Origin: Chamaea fasciata
Taxonomy: Eukaryota > Chordata > Aves > Passeriformes > Sylviidae
Length of the DNA stretch: 64,000 bases
Reading direction: 5' to 3'
Assembly (NCBI GenBank): GCA_029207755.1
Contig: JARCOQ010000109.1
Location: 124,001 to 188,000, forward strand
Made by a program: the position numbers and the translations under genes
The notes under the pieces: model-generated
Told to the model about the DNA's origin: nothing
Database searches by the model: none
The model's input: only the letters and a program-made list of their open reading frames with translations
Part shown: positions 51,001 through 58,600 of the stretch, one piece after another
How the letters are laid out: each line of letters begins with the position of its first letter
Position numbering within the stretch: position 1 is the first letter of the stretch

Positions 51001-51212
51001 TTTTTGCTGGGAACAACTCCACACTTTTGAGCGTGTGTGATTTTCAATGCACTGATTTGGGCCCCTGTGTCTACAACAAAAGTTATTAATATTTGTTTGG
51101 GGCCAACTATTGCTGTAATCAATATGTCCCCTGTTCTTGGGTCCTTTGTGAGCTTCCTCAAAAACATCCAGTCTCCGTTTCTTCGCTCACTATCAAGAAA
51201 CGGAGTTTCTAG
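48087..51212 (-). CDS. pol: Pro-Pol: protease, reverse transcriptase, RNase H, integrase; intact
   Basis: Expressed as a Gag-Pol fusion by -1 frameshifting: 15 sense codons from the slip site precede the first Met at 51167. Numbering from that Met, the aspartic protease has DTGA at 33-36 and LLGMDIL at 99-105. Reverse transcriptase shows VDYRRLN (195-201), LPQG (265-268) and the catalytic YIDD (298-301). RNase H acidic residues are D598, E635, D658 and D726. Integrase has an HHCC-like zinc motif (H751, H756, C785, C788 as the best-spaced set) and D817, D875, E911 with the D,D35E spacing. No dUTPase domain is seen. The single fused pro-pol frame ends 98 nt before the env ATG, without overlap. 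All catalytic residues are present, so enzymatic competence is plausible. Confidence 0.93.
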   Translation of the reverse strand, partial: LETPFLDSERRNGDWMFLRKLTKDPRTGDILITAIVGPKQILITFVVDTGAQISALKITHAQKCGVVPSKKRCCVLNALGTTESMSIALVKLTLPGEDNPIAVQMVIGNIPDSLLGMDILAGRQWEDSEGFLWSFGAPSLNIRLLQTAPSLPFSKITSVKQYPLPSGAKDGIKPVIQELKDQGVIVNTHSPFNSPIWPVKKPNGKWRLTVDYRRLNANTDPLTAAVPNIAELIISIQEKAHSIMATIDVKDMFFMIPIQQEDMDRFAFTWEGQQYTFTRLPQGYRHSPTLAHHALAQELEELSKPDTVAVYQYIDDILVGGEEKEVVEGVQQKIISHLESLGLQIPSEKIQKPSQEVKFLGIWWKGGMTCIPPDTLTSLDQIKMPESRKELQQALGLLVFWRKHIPDFSIIARPLYDLLRKGVKWDWSPSQEEALQLLIFEATAHQALGPIHPADPFQVEWGFATSGLSVHIWQRGPEGPIRPVSFYSRGFKDAEKRYTTWEKGLFVVTQALIEVEKITRKQPIVLRGPFKVIKIVITGTPPPEGIAQRASVRKWYAQIEHYNNIFSITEGAVKNLPIQDTENLNSSQDKPASVIKIAPSFSPEQTAYSWFTDASAKREGKVWKYRAVALHTSSGERIITEGEGSAQIGELIAVWSVFQREAQNTSLVCIYTDSYAVYKGCTEWLPFWQQNDWEVNRIPVWQKEKWQEILQIASQGNFAVGWVASHQTDDNPAGEWNNRADELAKLSPLKKDEITEDWEHLLEWLHVKRQHTGTKDLYKEAHARGWPVTREMCNTCISACEQCRKRLERHPLEDDPLHLRTGKGLWDAWQVDYIGPFKQSGGKYFVLVGVEITSGLVQAEAFKRATGENTVKALQIWFGTFPKPQEIQSDNGSHFTAKVVQEWAKGEGIKWTFHTPYYPQANGIVERTNGLLKRLLKPQEGGWDGRLHKAVQSVNERWGVNGCPKITAFCPNPLSLVSSQRGPNDPENPVHYPGQPVLVDLPTVGEVPLVLKTSLNKVAWIASDALGKEHRINTRWIIPSF

Positions 51213-51218
51213 TTTAAA
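51148..51218 (-). promoter_or_regulatory. -1 ribosomal frameshift signal with predicted pseudoknot
   Basis: The slippery heptamer T-TTA-AAC (51212-51218) is in the gag frame and immediately precedes the gag TAG. After a 6-nt spacer, CTCCGTTTCTT (51195-51205) pairs perfectly with AAGAAACGGAG (51173-51183), an 11-bp stem. GTGAGC in the loop (51185-51190) is complementary to GCTCAC at 51148-51153, giving a 6-bp second stem. Loops are 4 nt (51191-51194) and 19 nt (51154-51172), with one base (51184) between the stems. This is a classical H-type geometry. The -1 frame is open from the heptamer into pro-pol. Confidence 0.9.
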
Positions 51219-52774
51219 GGAGGTTGGTGTGCTTCACTTCCCTGAAGTGGGGAGAGAGCATACTGTGTCTCATTGCTTAAAACCTGTGTTGGGGAATGTT
51301 GTGGCTGGTTGCCCAAGGCTTGTGGAAGGGGAGGTGCACTGGGTTGTTGGTTGGATGATTCCAACACAATAGGTTTGGGACAGGGCCAATTGGAAATTAT
51401 TTTAGCCAATTTATCATACGGCAATTTATCCATTACTTCTCGTGGAACTCCCCTTTTCAGCCCTAGCAACCACAGCTGCTGCCGGTTGGAAATCTGTTTT
51501 CCTTTTTCTGGTTTTCCATTAGGAGAAGCAATGTGCCTGACTCCTCTGGGTTTTTCTGGTTTGTCTTCTGAGTATTTCACTGGTCCATATTTTCTACTGT
51601 AACTTATTAACTCCTCTGCTACCTCACTCCATGTCCAAAGTTTATGACTGCTGTTAGATTGTGTACTAGGAGTTGTGAAAGGTGAGGAGTCAGTGGAACC
51701 AGTTTGATCTCTTGTATGGCCAAGAAATCTTTCAAGTCTATCTACCGGAGTGATAGATGCTATTGTTTTTTGAAGAAGAATTGCTGTTGGTTTAAGAGAC
51801 TCTGGCAGACCTCGAATTAAAGGGGTCATAATCTCAGGTTTGACAGGCTGTTGCATTGGTGACTCATAGCCAGAGATTAATTTTCTCTCATGTATCATTT
51901 GCAAGCATGCAGCTTTGTGTATGTTTTCTAGGAGTTGGTCTGAGGTGCCGACTATTGCCAGAGGGTCACCCCTCTCAAGGGGGTTTAACCCCCCTGCCCA
52001 GTAGGCTGCACGCTGTGTCAGGGACCATGGAGCACGCATATTTCCTGTTGTTAAGAAAACTCCATGTCCCCAGTAGCCACTTGCTTCTTGTTCACTTAAT
52101 TTAATTTGGTCGCCCCCTGTGAAGGAAACTCTAAAAACATACTCCGTCTCTGATTCACTAGGGAGGCGGGAGTATTCTTTCTTTAATTTAGCTAATTCAG
52201 TGGCTGTGTATGGTATTTCTTTGGTGGTTATGTGGGGATCATGATCCTCTTCATTTATATAATTATATTCTGTTTTAATGAGAGGTCTCAAGTTGGAGCA
52301 ACAGTGTTCCCCACAATTTTGTATGTGTACTAATTCTTTCTGAGGGTATATTTGTTTAATGTTGTATGTCTCCTTTCCTTCTATTTCTGTGGATGAATCT
52401 GCAGATTTTAAGTTTTTACTTCGCCCTTCTGCAAGGGAAATCTGCAGCAAATAATTCTGATTTCTTTCCTGTTCTAATTGTTTTTGCAAAGCTTCTACCA
52501 AATTTTGCAGGGATTCTATTACTGCTTTTTCTTCACTTACCCGCTCAGAACGGGTCTCTATGGCTGCCGAAAGGCAGGCCCCCAAAACTGAGCAAAGAAT
52601 GGTTTTATTTCTGCCCAGTTTGTATCTAGCATCATGTTGTAAAGAATATATTCTATCTACAATGTTTTCAAAGTTAAACCAATTATTCTGTGCCCACCTT
52701 TCTCCGTCTGGAGAAGGTCTAGCACTATGTTTAGCTAACAAAGCATAAAATGCATTCTTATGTTTTTCACTCAT
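51209..52774 (-). CDS. gag: Gag polyprotein (521 aa), intact
   Basis: Structural polyprotein that would assemble the virion core. It opens with MSEKHKNAFYALL. A heptad-rich coiled coil spans about residues 72-118. A predicted capsid-like region covers about 175-400, and a basic stretch about 403-430. A PSAP late-domain motif at 478-481, inside PSAPPLP, is the type that recruits the ESCRT component TSG101. No CX2CX4HX4C zinc knuckle is present anywhere, unlike alpha-, beta- and gammaretroviruses and lentiviruses; foamy viruses and some class III elements also lack it or have a coiled-coil Gag. The gene ends at TAG 51209-51211, directly after the slippery heptamer that opens pro-pol. There are no internal stops or frameshifts. 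Matrix, capsid and nucleocapsid borders cannot be placed by eye. Confidence 0.9.
   Translation of the reverse strand: MSEKHKNAFYALLAKHSARPSPDGERWAQNNWFNFENIVDRIYSLQHDARYKLGRNKTILCSVLGACLSAAIETRSERVSEEKAVIESLQNLVEALQKQLEQERNQNYLLQISLAEGRSKNLKSADSSTEIEGKETYNIKQIYPQKELVHIQNCGEHCCSNLRPLIKTEYNYINEEDHDPHITTKEIPYTATELAKLKKEYSRLPSESETEYVFRVSFTGGDQIKLSEQEASGYWGHGVFLTTGNMRAPWSLTQRAAYWAGGLNPLERGDPLAIVGTSDQLLENIHKAACLQMIHERKLISGYESPMQQPVKPEIMTPLIRGLPESLKPTAILLQKTIASITPVDRLERFLGHTRDQTGSTDSSPFTTPSTQSNSSHKLWTWSEVAEELISYSRKYGPVKYSEDKPEKPRGVRHIASPNGKPEKGKQISNRQQLWLLGLKRGVPREVMDKLPYDKLAKIISNWPCPKPIVLESSNQQPSAPPLPQALGNQPQHSPTQVLSNETQYALSPLQGSEAHQPPLN
52535..52543 (-). promoter_or_regulatory. Candidate splice donor inside gag (CGG|GTAAGT)
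   Basis: The minus strand reads CGGGTAAGT, a full consensus donor, splitting gag exactly after codon 78. Alpharetroviruses also place the major donor within gag. Joining it to the acceptor near 48035 would leave the gag frame open only briefly before a stop and out of frame with env, so the weaker leader donor may be the one used. Usage is unknown. Confidence 0.4.
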
Positions 52775-53181
52775 TTTGTGAAGGGACCAAAACCACTCTC
52801 AGGGAGGTACGCTTAAAGTTACACCAAAGGCACAGCTAAAACTGTGTTTCCCTTCGCTTCCCTGGAATGGGCGAGGAGACCAAAACTGCCTGGGAGGTTC
52901 ACCTTAGTTACAAATGGTTGTCTCCTCAACTACACCAAGCAGCCCAAAACACAAAAACAAAACCTAACTACAGTCCCATCTTTTGCACAATGAGATCCTT
53001 TTGTGAAATCCTGATGACAGGGAGTGCTATACGCCTGGGTGTATACAGTTTGCGGGAATTTTCCCTCGCCCCCCTTGCTTTCTAACAGCGCTCACCGAAG
53101 TGGCGTGCTAGGTGCGGCTGAGACGAGGGTCCTTCCCCTGTTACAAACTATATAAAACCCGCAACCCCTCTGTCCATCAAG
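52775..53181 (-). other. 5' leader between primer site and gag
   Basis: 407 nt with no extended reading frame. Packaging signals would be expected here, but I cannot identify one. A modest splice-donor match, AAG|GTGAAC, lies at 52897-52905. The gag ATG has A at -3 (ACAAAATGAG), a favourable context. Confidence 0.6.
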
Positions 53182-53199
53182 ATCCTGTCCGTGACGCCA
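53182..53199 (-). promoter_or_regulatory. Primer binding site, probably for tRNA-Ser
   Basis: The minus strand reads TGGCGTCACGGACAGGAT, six bases inside the 5' LTR. The complement ends ...GTGACGCCA, giving a G discriminator and an acceptor arm like that of a vertebrate serine tRNA (recalled, CGA isoacceptor, with about one mismatch). It does not match the Lys, Pro, Trp or Glu primer sites. The 6-nt gap from the LTR edge is longer than usual. Confidence 0.6.
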
Positions 53200-53207
53200 A
53201 TTTAATG

Positions 53208-53239
53208 TCACGATCCGCTCACACAAGCGGGGTTCGTGA
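53208..53239 (-). promoter_or_regulatory. U5 inverted repeat next to the primer site
   Basis: TCACGA pairs with TCGTGA at the outside and CCGCT with AGCGG inside, closing a CACACA loop. The same structure is in the 3' LTR at 44375-44406. A U5 stem beside the primer site is known in several retroviruses, where it aids reverse-transcription initiation; that role here is inference. Confidence 0.5.
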
Positions 53240-53316
53240 TGGTTCGTTTTAGGGATCTCAGAGCACAAAAGACACAGCGGGGGACAAACTCAGTTTTACT
53301 CAATCACAAATGCACC

Positions 53317-53322
53317 TTTATT
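53317..53322 (-). terminator. AATAAA copy in 5' LTR
   Basis: Equivalent of 44484-44489. It lies downstream of the predicted start site, so it would be inside R of the 5' LTR and must be bypassed for full-length RNA. Confidence 0.65.
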
Positions 53323-53501
53323 TAGTGCCAACAAATGCGATAGTGGGGAGAGAAAAAGAGAATAGTTAGAAAAACAGAAAAGAGGGGAAGGGGATTATAG
53401 CTACCAACATGGAGGGTCGAGTCCTCGAGGCTTTTGAAGATGCCTATAGACGCGGTCTTCTCCAGTGGGGAGATCTCAAAAGTGAGCGGGGGTCTCCAGG
53501 G

Positions 53502-53509
53502 TTTTTATA
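53502..53509 (-). promoter_or_regulatory. TATA box, 5' LTR
   Basis: TATAAAAA on the minus strand, 373 nt into the LTR. Transcription would be expected to start about 25-30 nt further on, near 53475. Confidence 0.75.
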
Positions 53510-53597
53510 GTCCTCTCCGAAGCGACAGGCAGTTGGCCAAACAGGTGGGGGAAATCATTGCAGTGTGTTCATTTAGAGAACCCAGAACAAGTCGGTC

Positions 53598-53656
53598 GTC
53601 AGCAGGTACAGTGTCAACCAGTACAAGTCAGCAGGTGCAGTGTCAGTAGGCACAGT
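53598..53656 (-). repeat. Triplicated 15-bp motif in U3, 5' LTR
   Basis: On the plus strand the pattern GTCAGYAGGYRCAGT occurs at 53598, 53627 and 53642. Repeated short motifs upstream of the TATA box are typical of enhancer blocks in retroviral U3 regions; the bound factor is unknown. Confidence 0.6.
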
Positions 53657-53882
53657 CACTTCACCGTGACTTGCCCATTGTTTCTGCTCAGATTCTGATG
53701 TTCCGATATGGGTGCTGGGTGTTTTCCATCAAACACACCTGCAGGCAGCACTTGGCCAACATCCCACCTCAGCCAGGCCAGAACTCCTGTATTGAGATTT
53801 TAAAGTCCCTTTTAGGGGTTTCAGTCTCTGTCCTTGACGATGGTCGTGAGGCAAATGAGGGATCTTCGGACCGTCTCTTACA

Positions 53883-53887
53883 CCCAT
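53883..53887. repeat. Target-site duplication, right copy (CCCAT)
   Basis: Follows the CA terminus of the LTR at 53881-53882 and continues into satellite as CCCATGGAGGG. Confidence 0.92.
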
Positions 53888-55063
53888 GGAGGGCCAAAGG
53901 CCTCCTAAAAACTGACATCAGGCACCTGGGCAGATGACTTTACTTACCCCTGGAAACAGGACATCCTTTGTGCCCAACTCCCTCTGCCGGGCACCAGGCC
54001 TCGGCCACCTACAATCCCGAACGGAACCGGAGTTCTTCCAGATGCAAGCTGCCACAATCTGGAAGACAGGCTTCCCTTGGAGGGCCAAAGGCCTCCTACA
54101 AACTGACATCAGGCACCTGGGCAGCTGACTTTACTTACCCCTGGAAACAGGCCATCCTTTGTGCCCAACTCCCTCTGCCGGGCACCCTGCTCCGGCAACC
54201 TAAAATCCCGAACGGAACAGGATTTCTTCCAGATGCAAGCTGCCTTAAACAGGAAGACGAGTTTCCCTTGGAGGGCCAAAGGCCTCCTACAAACTGACAT
54301 CAGGCACCTGGGCAGCTGACTTTACTTATCCCTGGAAAAAGGACATCCTTTGTGCCCAACTCCCTCTGCCGGGCACCTGGCCTCGGCCACCTACAATCCC
54401 GAACGGAACCGGAGTTCTTCCAGATGCAAGCTGCCACAAGCTGGAAACGCGGCTTCACTTGGAGGGCCAAAGGCCTCCTACAAACTGACATCAGGCACCT
54501 GGGCAGCTGACGTTACTTACCCCTGGAAACAGGCCATCCTTTGTGCCCAACTCCCTCTGCTGGGCACCTGGCCTCGGCCACCTACAATCCCGAACGTAAC
54601 AGGATTTCTTCCAGATGCAAGCTGCGACAAGCTGGAAGACTGGTTTCCCATGGAGGACCAAAGGCCTCCTACAAACTGGCATCAGGCACCTGGGCAGCTG
54701 ACTTTACTTACCCCTGGAAACAGCCCATCCTTTGTGCCCAACACCCTCTGCCGGGCACCAGGTCTCGCCCACCTACAATCCCGAACGGAACAGGATTGCT
54801 TCCAGATGCAAGCTGCCACAAACTGGAAGACAAGCTTCCCTTGGAGGGCCAAAGGCCTCCTACAAACTGACATCAGGCACCTGGGCAGCTGACTTTACTT
54901 ACCCCTGGAAAGAGGCCATCCTTTGTGCCCAACTCCCTCTGCCGGGCACCAGGGCTCGGCCACCTACAATCCTGAACGGAACAGGATTTCTTCCAGATGC
55001 AAGCTGCCACAACCTGGAAGCCTGGCTTCCCATGGAGGGCCAAAGGCCTCCTACAAACTGACA

Positions 55064-55687
55064 TCAGGCACGTGGGCAGCTGACTTTACTTACCCCTCTA
55101 AACAGGACATCCTTTGTGCCCAACTTCCTCTGCCGGGCACCTGGCCTCGGCCACCTACAATCCCGAACGAAACAGCATTTCTTCCAGATGCATGCTGCCA
55201 CAAGCTGGAAGACTAGCTTCCCTTGGAGGGCCAAAGGCCTCCTACAAACTGACATCAGGCACCTGGGCAGCTGACTTTACTTACCCCTGGAAACAGGCCA
55301 TCCTTTGTGCCTAACTCCGTCAGCTGGGCACCCAGCTCTGGCCACCTACAATCCCGAACGAAACAGGATTTCTTCCAGATGCAAACTGCCTTGAACAGGA
55401 AGACAAGCTTCCCTTGGAGGGCCAAAGGCCTCCTACTAACTGACATCAGGCACCTGGGCAGCTGACTTTACTTACCCCTGGAAACAGGCCATCCTTTGTG
55501 CCCAACTCCCTCTGCCGGGCCCAGAGCTTTGGCCACCTACAATCCCGAACGGAACAGGAGTTCTTCCAGATGCAAGCTGCCACAAGCTGGAAATGTGGCT
55601 TTACTTGGAAGGCCAAAGGCCTCCTACAAACTGACATCAGGCACCTGGGCAGCTGACTTTACTTTCCTAAAGAAACAGGCCATCATT
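55064..55687. repeat. Flank block matched across the provirus, right copy
   Basis: Partner of 43257-43880. The match ends where this copy reads CCCTCGGCCGGGC and the left copy reads CCCTCTGCCGGGC. Confidence 0.8.
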
Positions 55688-58600
55688 TGTGCCCAACTCC
55701 CTCGGCCGGGCACCTGGCCTCGGCCACCTACAATCCCGAACGGAACAGGATTTCTTCCAGATGCAAGCTGCCACAAACTGGAAGCCTGTCTTCCCTTGGA
55801 GGGCCAAAGGCCTCCTACAAACTGACATCAGGCACCTGGGCAGCTGACTTTACTTACCCCTGGAAACAGGCCATCCTTTGTGCCCAACTCCCTCTGCCAG
55901 GCACCAGGCTTCGGCCACCTACACTCCCGAACGTAACAGGATTTCTTCCAGATGCAAGCTGCCACAAGCAGGAAACCTGGCTTCCCATGGAGGGCCAAAG
56001 GCCTCCTATAAACAGACATCAGGCACCTGGGCAGCTGACTTTACTTACCCCTGGAAACAGCCCATCCTTTGTGCCCAACTTCCTCTGCCGGGCACCCTGC
56101 TCCGGCCACCTACAATCCCGAACGGAACAGCATTTCTTCCAGATGCAAGCTGCCACAAGCAGGAAGCCTGGCTTCTCTTGGAGGGTCAAAGGCCTCCTAC
56201 AAACTGACATCAGGCTCGTGGGCAGCTGACTTTACTTACCCCTCTAAACAGGACATCCTTTGTGCCCAACTCCCTCTGCCGGGCACCTGGCCTCGGCCAC
56301 CTACAATCCCGAACGAAACAGCATTTCTTCTAGATGCAAGCTGCCACAAGCTGGAAGACTAGCTTTCCTTGGAGGGCCAAAGGCCTCCTACAAACTGACA
56401 TCAGGCACCTGGGCAGCTGACTTTACTTACCCCTGGAAACAGGCCATCATTTGTGCCCAACTCCCTCTGCCGGGCCCACAGCTTTGGCCACCTACAATCC
56501 CGAACGGAACAGGAGTTCTTCCAGATGCAAGCTGCCACAAGCTGGAAACGTGGCTTCACTTGGAGGGCCAAAGGCCTCCTACAAACTGACATCAGGCACC
56601 TGGGCAGCTGACTTTACTTACCCCTGGAAACAGGCCATCCTTTGTGCCCAACTCCCTCTGCCGGGCACCTGGCCTCGGCCACCTACAATCCCGAACGGAA
56701 CAGGATTTCTTCCAGATGCAAGCTGCCACAAGCTGGAAGACTGGTTTCCCATGGAGGACCAAAGGCCTCCTACAAACTGGCATCAGGCACCTGGGCAGCT
56801 GACTTTACTTACCCCTGGAAACAGGCCATCCTTTGTGCCCAACTCCCTCTGCCGGGCACCAGGCCTCAACCACCTGCAATCTCGAACAGATCAGTATTAC
56901 TTCCCGATGCAAGCTGCCACAAGCTGGATGCCTGGCTTTCCATGGAGGACCAATAGCCACCTGCAAACTGACATCAGGCACCTGGGCAGCTGACTTTACT
57001 TACCCCTGGAAACAGCCCAGCCTTTGTGTCCAACTCCCTCTGCCGGGCACCCAGCTCCGGCCACCTACAATCCCGAACGGAACACGATTTCTTCCAGATG
57101 CAAGCTGCCTTAAACAGGAAGACGAGCTTCCCTTGGAGGGCCAAAGGCCTCCTACAAACTGACATCAGGCACCTGGGCAGCTGACTTTACTTATCCCTGG
57201 AAAAAGGACATCCTTTGTGCCCAACTCCCTCTGCCGGGCACCTGGCCTCGGCCACCTACAATCCCGAACGGAACCGGAGTTCTTCCAGATGCAAACTGCC
57301 ACAAGCTGGAAACGCGGCTTCACTTGGAGGGCCAAAGGCCTCCTACAAACTGACATCAGGCACCTGGGCAGCTGACGTTACTTACCCCTAGAAACAGGCC
57401 ATCCTTTGTGCCCAACTCCCTCTGCCGGGCACCTGGCCTCGGCCACCTACAATCCCGAACGGAACAGGATTTCTTCCAGATGCAAGCTGCGACAAGCTGG
57501 AAGACTGGTTTCCCATGGAGGACCAAAGGCCTCCTACAAACTGGCATCAGGCACCTGGGCAGCTGACTTTACTTACCCCTGGAAACAGCCCATCCTTTGT
57601 GCCCAACTCCCTCTGCCGGGCACCAGGTCTCGCCCACCTACAGTCCCGAACGGAACAGGATTTCTTCCAGATGCAAGCTGCCACAAACTGGAAGACAAGC
57701 ATCCCTTGGAGGGCCAAAGGCCTCCTACAAACTGACATCAGGCACCTGGGCAGCTGACTTTACTTACCCCTGGAAACAGGCCATCCTTTGTGCCCAACTC
57801 CCTCTGCCGGGCACCTGGCCTCAGCCACCTGCAATCCCGAACAGATCAGTATTACTTCCCGATGCAAGCTGCCACAAGCTGGAAGCCTGGCTTTCCATGG
57901 AGGACCAATAGCCACCTGCAAACTGACATCAGGCACCTGGGCAGCTGACTTTACTTACCCCTGGAAACAGCCCATCCTTTGTGTCCAACTCCCTCATCCG
58001 GGCACCCAGCTCCGGCCACCTACAATCCCGAACGGAACCGGAGTTCTTCCAGATGCAAGCTGCCACAAGCTGGAAACCTGGCTTCCCATGGAGGGCCAAA
58101 GGCCTCCTACAAACTGACATCAGGCACCTGGGGAGCTGACTTTACTTACCCCTGGAAACAGGCCATCCTTTGTGCCCAACTCCCTCAGCCGGGCACCTGG
58201 CCTCGCCCACCTACAATCCCGAACGGAACAGGATTTCTTCCAGATGCAAGCTGCCACAAGCTGGAAGACTAGCTTCCCTTGGAGGGCCAAAGGCCTCCTA
58301 CAAACTGACATCAGGCACCTGGGCAGCTGACTTTACTTACCCCTGGAAACAGGCCATCCTTTGTGCCCAACTCCCTCTGCCGGGCACCAGGCCTCGGCCA
58401 CCTACAATCCTGAACGGAACAGGATTTCTTCCAGATGCAAGCTGCCACAAACTGGAAGCCTGTCATCCCTTGGAGGGCCAAAGGCCTCCTACAAACTGAC
58501 ATCAGGCACCTGGGCAGCTGACCTTACTTACCCCTGGAAACCAGCCATCATTGGTGCCCAACTCCCTCTGCCGGGCACCTGGCCTCGGCCACCTACAATC

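Larger units (their letters stand above)
44373..53882 (-). mobile_element. Endogenous retrovirus provirus, near-intact, minus strand
   Basis: A 9510-bp element with two 677-bp LTRs, primer site, gag, pro-pol and env all reading right to left. It is flanked by a 5-bp duplication and sits cleanly inside one satellite monomer. Gag and pol are uninterrupted and linked by a -1 frameshift signal; env carries one in-frame TGA. The LTR pair differs at 4 of 677 sites (0.59%). With an assumed 2-3e-9 substitutions per site per year, that gives roughly 1-1.5 million years (inference). Gag without a CCHC finger, the 5-bp duplication and the serine-type primer site point towards class III (ERV-L/spuma-like) elements, though most ERV-L lack env. 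No other copy or solo LTR is present in the window. Confidence 0.96.
53206..53882 (-). repeat. 5' LTR of provirus
   Basis: This 677-bp LTR reads TGTAAGAG...GTGACA in the sense direction. Its inner end abuts the primer binding site. It differs from the 3' LTR at 53256 (T against G at 44423), 53340 (A against G at 44507), 53413 (A against T at 44580) and 53603 (C against T at 44770), with no indels. Approximate division: U3 from 53882 to about 53480, R to about 53300, U5 to 53206 (inferred from the TATA and AATAAA positions). Confidence 0.95.

Noticed and set aside
48087..51212. dUTPase domain in pro-pol
   Set aside because: The space between protease and reverse transcriptase is too short, and no dUTPase motif is visible.
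49092..52748. Several plus-strand open frames of 60-115 codons opposite gag and pol
   Set aside because: They are antisense shadows of long intact coding regions, with no recognisable motifs.
51209..52774. CCHC zinc finger in Gag
   Set aside because: Cysteines at 154, 158 and 159 and at 465 do not fit CX2CX4HX4C.
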